DNA from: Gammaproteobacteria bacterium
GTDB taxonomy: Bacteria; Pseudomonadota; Gammaproteobacteria; Pseudomonadales; Azotimanducaceae
DNA: 32,038 nt
Reading direction: 5' to 3'
Assembly: GCA_018665025.1 (NCBI GenBank)
Contig: JABJED010000085.1
Coordinates: 1-32,038, forward strand
Shown here: piece by piece, positions 26,105 to 32,038 of the stretch
How positions within the stretch are numbered: the first letter of the stretch is position 1
Layout of the letters: each line of letters starts with the position of its first letter
Program-made: the position numbers and the translations under genes
The notes under the pieces: generated by a model
The model's input: only the letters and a program-made list of their open reading frames with translations
Databases searched by the model: none
What the model was told of the DNA's origin: nothing

Positions 26105-26135
26105 GCTTCAAAAATAGGCCCCTTTGTTCAAGGGG
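26105..26135 (-). terminator. Probable rho-independent terminator after rhlE
   Basis: On the minus strand, CCCCTT and AAGGGG pair perfectly around GAACA, followed within four bases by a TTTTT run. It lies about 135 bases after the rhlE stop in the right orientation. Confidence 0.45.
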
Positions 26136-26271
26136 ACCCAGTGTAACTGTGGTGCTAATTTCTGGAAGAAAGAATCCAGGGCGCCGACTTATTTAGATGA
26201 AGATACCCGGTTAAGCGCGCCACCCCTTTCCCGCAGACAAGCTTGATGTAGCTCTTGTTTTAGGGACCGTA

Positions 26272-27585
26272 CTAAGCGGTCGCTTGCCTGTTTGTTCTAG
26301 AGCTCGAAGATGAATTTCGATTGCGCCTGGGACGATTTCGGCTATTGCCGTTTGAGCCATTCCCTCTCGAGCCATTTCCCCTCGAACCATTGTTCTTTGA
26401 AGAGCCAGAATTGTTTCCTGATCGATCGTGACCGGCGCTGGACAGTGGCAGAACATGATCAGGTTCGAAACCTTCTATCTCGACACGCTCCAGAGGTTTT
26501 TTGATGACTCGTTCAATATCCCTAAGTTGTTTGGATTCGTCTGCGCAGACAAGAGAGATGGCATTGCCTGTTGTTCCCGCCCGACCGGTTCTACCGATAC
26601 GATGGACATAGTCTTCCGGCACATGAGGTAAATCAAAATTGATCACCATTGGCAACTCGGAGATATCGATTCCCCTGGAGGCGATATCAGTAGCCACGAG
26701 TATTTCAACCTTGCCGCGTTTGAAGTCTTCAAGTGCTTTGGTTCTTTGGGCCTGACTTTTGTTGCCATGAATGGCCGCCGCACGAACGCCGGTTTTCACC
26801 AGATCGCGGGTGAGTTTGTTCGCTCCGTGCTTGGTTTTTGAAAACACGAGCGCCTGTGACCAGTTGTTCTGGTGCACCAGGTGCTGAAGCAGTTCGGATT
26901 TCCGTCTCTTGTCTACCGGGTGCAGGACCTGTTCGACCGTATGGGCAGCGGCATTTTTTGGCGTGACATTGACTTCAACCGGGTTTGACAGGTAGTCGTG
27001 GGCCAGTTTTCTAATTTCTGGAGAGTAGGTCGCTGAGAACATCAGCGTTTGCTTGTTCTCGGGCAGTAGCTTCTGGATGCGCTTGATATCAGGAATGAAT
27101 CCCATGTCCAGCATGCGGTCTGCTTCATCAAGTACCAACACGTCGACATGCTTAAGGTTTACGGCTCCCTGTTGACTCAGATCCAGCAGGCGACCAGGGG
27201 TTGCTACAAGTATGTCGATACCCTGACGCAATTTCTTGATCTGTGGTCCTATCTTGACGCCGCCAAACACAGCCAGTGATTGAAGCGTCGTGTGCTTCCC
27301 GTAGGTGTTTGCAGATGCTTCGATCTGGGCCGCGAGTTCGCGTGTTGGTGTGATAATCAAAACACGCGGGTGATTGCCGGGATTGTCTAGTTGGCCTAGC
27401 TTTTCCAGTAGTGGTAGCGTGAAGGCTGCGGTCTTACCGGTTCCGGTTTGAGCAGATGCCATCAGGTCTTTTCCTGAGAGGACTGGCCCAATCGCCGCTG
27501 ATTGGATAGCGGTTGGCTCTGTATATCCGCTATCGGATATCGCTTTTAGTAGTGGCTCGGACAAGCCAAGTTCATTAAAACTCAT
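26272..27585 (-). CDS. rhlE: DEAD-box ATP-dependent RNA helicase RhlE
   Basis: A 437-residue helicase with all core motifs: the Q motif with PTAIQ, motif I AQTGTGKT, motif II DEAD, motif III SAT, and the C-terminal RecA domain with [10 protein letters not shown] and [10 protein letters not shown]. Such helicases remodel RNA during ribosome assembly and cold adaptation. The C-terminal tail (about 390-437) is low-complexity, Gly/Asn/Ser/Arg-rich, typical of RNA-binding tails in RhlE. I chose the ATG at 27585 because AGGA lies six bases before it and MSFNELGL is the standard RhlE start; an ATG six codons earlier lacks a site. A hairpin terminator follows downstream. Confidence 0.95.
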   Translation of the reverse strand: MSFNELGLSEPLLKAISDSGYTEPTAIQSAAIGPVLSGKDLMASAQTGTGKTAAFTLPLLEKLGQLDNPGNHPRVLIITPTRELAAQIEASANTYGKHTTLQSLAVFGGVKIGPQIKKLRQGIDILVATPGRLLDLSQQGAVNLKHVDVLVLDEADRMLDMGFIPDIKRIQKLLPENKQTLMFSATYSPEIRKLAHDYLSNPVEVNVTPKNAAAHTVEQVLHPVDKRRKSELLQHLVHQNNWSQALVFSKTKHGANKLTRDLVKTGVRAAAIHGNKSQAQRTKALEDFKRGKVEILVATDIASRGIDISELPMVINFDLPHVPEDYVHRIGRTGRAGTTGNAISLVCADESKQLRDIERVIKKPLERVEIEGFEPDHVLPLSSAGHDRSGNNSGSSKNNGSRGNGSRGNGSNGNSRNRPRRNRNSSSSSRTNRQATA

Positions 27586-27900
27586 ATTCTTTCCTGGCGC
27601 CATTTTACGGGCGCAATGATGTAATTCACCGCAGTTATTGCGATGTTAGGGCGCACGAATGCGCTGGACGACATAAAGAGTTGAGGCAGTGGCGTTACAA
27701 GCCTGGCTGGCCTCGAGGTGAGGGGCGACTGGGGTACCCAGTGCTATCAAATCAACATGACGTGGCCGATCACAGATCAGCGCGCGCAGTCTAGGGTGCC
27801 AAATCGCGTAAAGCAAGGAATATTGGCGCCAGGGTGGTCAATAGGTCGCAATCGCGAGACGCAAGTAGTAGGGTGAATCACCTCTTTAAGACGTTATCCT
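27586..27900. other. 315-base non-coding stretch upstream of rhlE
   Basis: Divergent region between rhlE and the methyltransferase gene. The only structure I find is the ACTGGG-GTA-CCCAGT hairpin (27728-27742). No ORF or recognisable RNA motif is visible; it should hold both promoters. Confidence 0.4.
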
Positions 27901-28560
27901 ATCCCTGAACCCAGCCAATTAAGGTATCGATACCAGACAATTGAGTTTGAAGGGTCAGATATCCATGTAAGAACGCTGCGTGATACACAGCAATTCAGCG
28001 ATCCAAATGGTGTCGCCCGGAAACTGGGTGTTGCAGAAGCGATCTGGCCTCTGTTTGGCGTTATCTGGGAATCTTCACAGGTTCTTGCGCGGTTGATGGA
28101 AACATTTGACATTAAGGACAAGCGTATCCTGGAGGTTGGCTGCGGAGTGGGGCTAACGAGCCTGATGTTGAATTCCAGGATTGCGGATATCACGGCAACA
28201 GATCATCACCCGGAGGCCAACGCCTACCTTCAGTTGAATGTTGACTTAAATGAAGGACGCAGCATCCCGTTTGTACGCACAGGTTGGGAACAGGAGGATA
28301 CCAGTCTGGGAGAGTTTGACCTGATCGTTGGCAGCGATATTCTCTATCAGCCGGATCATGCCATTCTGCTGTCCGGGTTCGTTAACCGACATGCCAAAGA
28401 GAAATGTGAAGTCATTATTGTCGATCCTGGAAGGGGGAATAATGCGAAGTTCAGCAATGCCATGCTGGCTCTAGGATTTGTTCAGTCGGATTTAAAAGCA
28501 GCGCCCGTTGTGCAGGGCGGCCAACCCTGCAAGGGTCTAATTCGTCACTTCGAAAGGTAG
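27901..28560 (+). CDS. Class I SAM-dependent methyltransferase
   Basis: About 219 residues. The SAM-binding glycine loop is ILEVGCGVGLTSL, followed by ITATDHHPEA (motif post I), FDLIVGSDILYQ (motif IV region) and CEVIIVDPGRG. These match the family that includes eukaryotic lysine and nicotinamide-type methyltransferases (Methyltransf_16-like), common in proteobacteria with no fixed substrate. Conserved-looking sequence (RYRYQTIEFEGSDIHVRTLR) extends well upstream of the first ATG at 28093, but no ATG, GTG or TTG lies in frame after the TGA at 27874. I therefore place the start at ATC 27901, the residue that would be the natural Met; this is unusual and is a finding. An alternative is a start-codon mutation. 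Confidence 0.75.
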   Translation: MPEPSQLRYRYQTIEFEGSDIHVRTLRDTQQFSDPNGVARKLGVAEAIWPLFGVIWESSQVLARLMETFDIKDKRILEVGCGVGLTSLMLNSRIADITATDHHPEANAYLQLNVDLNEGRSIPFVRTGWEQEDTSLGEFDLIVGSDILYQPDHAILLSGFVNRHAKEKCEVIIVDPGRGNNAKFSNAMLALGFVQSDLKAAPVVQGGQPCKGLIRHFER

Positions 28561-28572
28561 TCCTCTCGAAGT
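28547..28572 (+). terminator. Hairpin over the stop of the methyltransferase gene
   Basis: Eleven-base stem ACTTCGAAAGG/CCTCTCGAAGT with one mismatch and a TAGT loop that contains the stop codon. No T-tract follows, so its role as a terminator is uncertain. Confidence 0.4.
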
Positions 28573-28691
28573 AACCCTTTCCAAACTGGAATCTATTACT
28601 TTCTAATTATTCCCTAATCGATTCCTGTCACTGCTGATAAATTGCTCCTGTCTGAATTGGCGACACACTCTGATCACGAAAGGCGCACATC

Positions 28692-28847
28692 ATGTCTATT
28701 CCACAGGTACTACCAATCCCAGCGATTAACGGTGTTGAAACAGCAGAAATGAAACAACCTCTGCAATATCATGAAGTAGATGAATCCCTGTCCGAGTGGG
28801 AATTGGCGCGCCTGACCAGCAAAACCTGGTCGATGGAACAGGATTAG
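28692..28847 (+). CDS. Small hypothetical protein, 51 residues
   Basis: ATG with AAAGG eight bases upstream, then MSIPQVLPIPAINGVETAEM and a C-terminal half including ESLSEWELARLTSKTWSMEQ. No signal peptide, membrane segment or known domain. Codon choice looks like its neighbours, and its stop overlaps the stop of the convergent MFS gene. I do not recognise it; it may be a genuine small protein. Confidence 0.4.
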   Translation: MSIPQVLPIPAINGVETAEMKQPLQYHEVDESLSEWELARLTSKTWSMEQD

Positions 28848-30169
28848 TTTTCGGCAGCTTTATTCCGATGCAATAAACGCATCAGGCTTAAGCTGACCGC
28901 AAGACCGATCGCTGCAAACGCCGAGAGAAACACGAAGAAGTGTTGATGGCCTGTAGCACCTGGGTTGGCATCGATCATGATGCCGGCGACCAGTGCTACG
29001 AAGATGTCTGGTGTATACCCGACGACCGAGACAAGACCAACTGCGGTGCCAGTCATGATGACTGGGACTTTCGCTTCCTCGAACAACGCGAAATACAAAC
29101 CACGCATGGCGAATATCGCCGTTGACCCTATCAGGATGTTACCGAGAAGAATCCCGGCTGCGCCCGCAATGGGAGTCGTAAATGCGAAAAACAGGTCCGA
29201 GGCCAGCAAAAACAGAAAAGACAAAGCAAGCATCCGGGATACACTATATCGATCGCCGAGCAAGCCGGCACCCAGCGCTGCAACCGGTCGAAGCCAGGCA
29301 CCAATGGTCACAATTGCCGCCGCATCGACTTCGTTCATTCCGTAAGCCTCGACAGCAAACAGTGAGTAGTTATCAAATCCCTTGTAGGCGACGTAAGCGC
29401 AGACCAGGATGACTGCCTGCATCCATACCGCAGGTATCCTGAGCACCGCAACGATATGCTTTGAAATGGTGTCATCGGGTGCGTGTTCTTTGCCATTGGA
29501 TTCAGTTGGATGGGTGTCCGGGATGGCGAACCAGACAAAAACACCTGCCAGTGCGGTAACGATGCTGTAACCCCAGATGACCTGAAACAGCGCGTCCTGT
29601 TTTTCCTGCAGGGAAGCATTTGCGGCATCTTCCGGGAATGTCAGGCTGAAAATCATGACGCCGGCTGATGCCAGTGCGGCTGCCAATAGTCCACGACCAC
29701 CATCCAGCAGTCCGTATGCCCTACCCTGCGCATTGTTGCCGCCCCAGTCGCGAGTCGCCCTGATCAGGGCCGCCCAAAAAAACAGGATAGTGGTGACCCC
29801 AAAAAATGCCCAAAGCCAGATAGATCCGATGTAGCCAGGGAAACTGGTCATATAAACCCCACCCAGTGCGGTTGACCAGAGCGAGAAAGCAAGGAGCTTG
29901 CGTGCAGGGAGCCGGTCAGCCAGTGGGCCTCCAGGGAAGTAGGCGATCATGGCAACGATGCCGTAGATGCCCTGTGCTGCGCCCAGTTCCGTCGCTGTCA
30001 GATCGAATACTTCAAGTACTGTTGGCCGGAAGAAGCGAGTGACATGAAACGGTATTGCGTAAACGGCTTCACCAGCGAATATCAGCGCGGTCATGAAGAT
30101 AAATCGCTGTCGTACAAGGTGTTGAGAATCGATAGTCTGGCTGTCCTTATATTGTGTTGCAGGTGGGAT
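28844..30169 (-). CDS. MFS transporter
   Basis: A 12-helix permease of about 441 residues. Helix 1 with ALIFAGEAVYAIPFHVTRFF and the motif A region YFPGGPLADRLPARK identify it, with GRAYGLLDGGRGLLAAALAS mid-protein. It overlaps the end of the upstream GMC gene and surely shares its transcript, so it may carry that enzyme's substrate. The start is a problem: between the GMC stop and the ATG at 30094 (inside helix 1) there is no ATG, GTG or TTG in frame. I place the start at ATC 30169, which overlaps the GMC stop as TAATC and has GGAA seven bases upstream. A TTG at 30268 would add 33 residues that run inside the GMC gene. Confidence 0.8.
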   Translation of the reverse strand: MPPATQYKDSQTIDSQHLVRQRFIFMTALIFAGEAVYAIPFHVTRFFRPTVLEVFDLTATELGAAQGIYGIVAMIAYFPGGPLADRLPARKLLAFSLWSTALGGVYMTSFPGYIGSIWLWAFFGVTTILFFWAALIRATRDWGGNNAQGRAYGLLDGGRGLLAAALASAGVMIFSLTFPEDAANASLQEKQDALFQVIWGYSIVTALAGVFVWFAIPDTHPTESNGKEHAPDDTISKHIVAVLRIPAVWMQAVILVCAYVAYKGFDNYSLFAVEAYGMNEVDAAAIVTIGAWLRPVAALGAGLLGDRYSVSRMLALSFLFLLASDLFFAFTTPIAGAAGILLGNILIGSTAIFAMRGLYFALFEEAKVPVIMTGTAVGLVSVVGYTPDIFVALVAGIMIDANPGATGHQHFFVFLSAFAAIGLAVSLSLMRLLHRNKAAEN

Positions 30170-31800
30170 TAAACTTTTCCATTCAGGATGATCTCGCTGG
30201 CCCGCCAGCCAACCGCCATCGCCGGGGCATTGGTATTGCCGCTGGGTAGTGCGGGCATAATGGAGCAATCTGCCACTCGAAGCCCAGCGACCCCTCTAAC
30301 CCGGAGCTGGTTGTCGACTACTGACTGTTCGTCCTTACCCATTCGGCAGGAGCCGGTGGCATGAAGTCCGCTGGTCGACAAGCGGTGTACCGCCTCCAGA
30401 ATTTGTTCATCACTCTGGCAATTTTCGCCGGGGATCAGTTCCTCTCCAAAATAGTTCGCTGCGGCGGGCTGTTGCGCATACTTGCGCATGGTGCGGACCA
30501 TCGCGACAACCGCTTTTTGGTCATAGTCTGTGCTCAGCCAGTTAGGCTTGATTGCTGGCGGTTTTTTCGGATCAGCGCTTTCAATGCTAATTTCGCCTTC
30601 GCTTGTCAGATTTAGTAGTTGGCCATAAATAGTAATACCAGGCTGGCTGTCTGGCTTGTTCAGTTGCACAGGGAAATTGTCGTCTGATCGGCCATAGCTG
30701 AAGGCGCCCAAATAGAGCTGCGTGTCTGGTCGATTTGCGCCAGGCATGGAACGAACAAATGCGCCTATTTCAAAAGGCCCGGTTGCCATTGGCCCGGTAT
30801 GTGTCAGGTAGTATTGCAGCACGCTGGCTACAAGGCCTGCCCCACGGAGGCGATGATTGATACCCTTGCCATTTTTTAACCGATGAGGCATGGAAAACCC
30901 AAGGTGTTCCCTCAGCTTTCGCCCGACGTCGGGGCTGTCATGAATAATGTCGATGCCAAGTGAGTTAAGCAGGCCTGCCGGGCCGATACCGGATAGCTGC
31001 AATAGTTTTGGGGAAAGCAAGGCGCCCGCGCTGAGAATAATCTCTCTGCGACACTGAAATGTCGTTGGGGAACCGCCAACGTCACAATCGATGCTGACAG
31101 CCCTGCTATCCACAAAGTTAACTTTGTGCGCGTGGGCACTGGTTACCACGGTGAGATTGCTGCGGTTCATTACAGGCTTCAGGAAAACGCGAGACGCGCT
31201 CATTCGGCGCCCGTTTTTTATGTTGTGATTGTAGTAACCGACACCTTCAAGAGTCTCGTCGTTTAGGTCTTCTTTGCGCTCAAGACCGAATTGGACTCCC
31301 GCTTCGATCAGCTGTTCGGCGATTGGGTACCTGAATTGTCCCGTTGATATCGGAAGCGGGCCGGCTCCTCCGCGGTGATCAGCTTCCCCGAGTTCATGTG
31401 ACTCGATCTGGCGATACACGGCCTTAATATCTTCCCAGCCCCAACCCGGTCCGCCCAGGGTGTTCCATTCTTCATAGTCCTGTGGATGCCCCCGGGAATA
31501 GATCATTCCGTTGATAGAACTGGATCCACCCAAAGATTTACCGCGAATCCAGACTTCGGTCGCCGGGAGTCCAGGTTTTCTAGGTTGCTTGATGGGGAAC
31601 GTCCAGGTGAATCGAGGGTGCTGGACGAGTTTCGCGATCCCCTTGGGCATTCCCACATAAGGATGCAGGTCGTTGCCGCCTGCTTCCAGCACCAGTACCT
31701 GGTTATCTGGATTTTCAGAGAGGCGGTTAGCCAGCACACAGCCTGCAGATCCTGCTCCTACAATAATGTAGTCATAATTGTTGATAGTCCACCTCCGCAC
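30169..31800 (-). CDS. GMC-family FAD oxidoreductase (second copy)
   Basis: A 543-residue flavoprotein from the GTG at 31800. The FAD motif IIVGAGSAGC, GMC signature 1 as GKSLGGSSSINGMIYSRG, signature 2 as GALLSPKLLQLSGIGPAG, and the catalytic pair H480 (GLHATGSCRMG) and N524 (SGNTNAPA) are all present. It is related to the GMC protein at 11178 but clearly diverged. The GTG has no ribosome site, while a perfect GGAGG stands six bases before ATC 31785, which would give MNNYDYIIVG, the usual start for this family; see finding. It is followed by the overlapping MFS gene. Substrate unknown; an alcohol is likely. Confidence 0.92.
   Translation of the reverse strand: MRRWTINNYDYIIVGAGSAGCVLANRLSENPDNQVLVLEAGGNDLHPYVGMPKGIAKLVQHPRFTWTFPIKQPRKPGLPATEVWIRGKSLGGSSSINGMIYSRGHPQDYEEWNTLGGPGWGWEDIKAVYRQIESHELGEADHRGGAGPLPISTGQFRYPIAEQLIEAGVQFGLERKEDLNDETLEGVGYYNHNIKNGRRMSASRVFLKPVMNRSNLTVVTSAHAHKVNFVDSRAVSIDCDVGGSPTTFQCRREIILSAGALLSPKLLQLSGIGPAGLLNSLGIDIIHDSPDVGRKLREHLGFSMPHRLKNGKGINHRLRGAGLVASVLQYYLTHTGPMATGPFEIGAFVRSMPGANRPDTQLYLGAFSYGRSDDNFPVQLNKPDSQPGITIYGQLLNLTSEGEISIESADPKKPPAIKPNWLSTDYDQKAVVAMVRTMRKYAQQPAAANYFGEELIPGENCQSDEQILEAVHRLSTSGLHATGSCRMGKDEQSVVDNQLRVRGVAGLRVADCSIMPALPSGNTNAPAMAVGWRASEIILNGKV
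31786..31796 (-). promoter_or_regulatory. Ribosome binding site of the second GMC gene
   Basis: GGAGG (31792-31796 on the minus strand) with a six-base spacer to ATC at 31785-31783. The GTG at 31800 lies upstream of it, so the site does not serve the GTG. Confidence 0.5.
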
Positions 31801-31899
31801 CCATTAAACAGAGGATAGACGGTTTTGCCAAGGTGAAAGCATCTTGGCGCTTGATCCTGGAGAGAGGAAGTTAAGTTAGGTTCTCGTTTGTTTTGATCA

Positions 31900-31915
31900 G
31901 TATAAAAGTATAAAC
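31900..31915. repeat. Tandem eight-base AT-rich repeat in a divergent promoter region
   Basis: Two adjacent AGTATAAA copies between the divergent second GMC gene and the gene starting at 31973. They may form part of a -10 region or an operator; the strand is unclear. Confidence 0.25.
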
Positions 31916-31972
31916 CGTGATAAATCGGCAAAAGAGAACTAATGTAGGTTAACTATTTTTATTGGTAGGGAT

Positions 31973-32038
31973 ATGTCCATAGTCATTGAGCGTTACGAAG
32001 AATTTACCTCCCGGATAGCGAACGAAACTATCGGGCAC
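31973..32038 (+). CDS. Start of an unidentified gene (cut by the window edge)
   Basis: ATG with TAGGG just upstream opens 22 codons, MSIVIERYEEFTSRIANETI and on, to the right edge without a stop. No family can be named from this length. Confidence 0.5.
   Translation, partial: MSIVIERYEEFTSRIANETIGH

Larger units (their letters stand above)
25820..26271. other. 452-base stretch without an intact gene
   Basis: Between the Tag-like and RhlE genes, both on the minus strand. It holds a short C-terminal-like reading-frame fragment (25824-25928), a perfect GGTCGA/TCGACC hairpin (25984-26000) and a terminator-like hairpin (26119-26135). A 72-codon plus-strand frame (25899-26117) has no ribosome site and looks like chance. 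Confidence 0.5.

Noticed and set aside
25899-26117. 72-codon plus-strand ORF in the gap before rhlE
   Set aside because: No ribosome site, unusual composition, and it covers the hairpins and the gene-tail fragment on the other strand.
28965-29345. Plus-strand ORF of 126 codons
   Set aside because: Antisense to an MFS gene; Ala/Pro-rich composition is that of a shadow frame.

Overview
The window reads as chromosomal DNA from a free-living, aerobic, catabolically versatile proteobacterium, probably a (marine) gammaproteobacterium. This rests on the RhlE, Hpt and GpsA homologues, two lipoprotein signal peptides, periplasmic cytochrome c/PQQ-type dehydrogenases, and many oxidative catabolic enzymes. 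It is an inference; no rRNA or other phylogenetic marker is present. I see no tRNA, rRNA, CRISPR array, complete insertion sequence or phage gene, and no recognisable transcriptional regulator.

Layout. 1-2 kb: the 3' end of gpsA and an AI-2E family membrane protein. 1.9-6.2 kb: a Rieske oxygenase alpha subunit, a FecR-like lipoprotein, a membrane-anchored beta-propeller dehydrogenase ending in a cytochrome c domain, and hypoxanthine phosphoribosyltransferase. 6.3-12.8 kb: an MFS transporter, an acyl-CoA dehydrogenase, a DoxX-like membrane protein, a D-2-hydroxyacid dehydrogenase and a GMC oxidoreductase. 13-15.3 kb: an exported cyclase-family hydrolase, a luciferase-like flavin monooxygenase, and a stub that looks like the beginning of a flavin monooxygenase gene. 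15.3-19.8 kb: an oxidase/transporter pair (DAO-family oxidase plus Bcr/CflA-like MFS) divergent from a lipoprotein cytochrome c-PQQ dehydrogenase. 20-20.8 kb: a 59-residue Nif11-like peptide ORF that overlaps the start of a conserved protein of unknown function. 20.9-25.1 kb: a second acyl-CoA dehydrogenase and a fatty acid hydroxylase/sterol desaturase, divergent from a Baeyer-Villiger-type monooxygenase. 25.1-28.6 kb: a divergent Tag-like DNA glycosylase, RhlE helicase and a SAM methyltransferase. 28.7-32 kb: a 51-residue ORF, an MFS transporter overlapping a second GMC oxidoreductase, and the first 22 codons of a rightward gene.

How it works together. The theme is oxidation of small organic molecules: seven flavoenzymes, one Rieske oxygenase, one di-iron hydroxylase, two periplasmic cytochrome-linked dehydrogenases and four MFS permeases. 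Several permeases sit directly beside an oxidase, as expected for uptake-plus-oxidation modules. No substrate can be fixed from sequence alone.

The points most worth a second look are the Nif11-like mini-ORF coupled to the unknown gene; three genes whose best-supported start is ATC rather than ATG/GTG/TTG, one in a TAATC stop/start overlap and one six bases after a perfect GGAGG; the Tag-like protein lacking the usual glutamate and zinc ligands; and two gene fragments suggesting past rearrangement.
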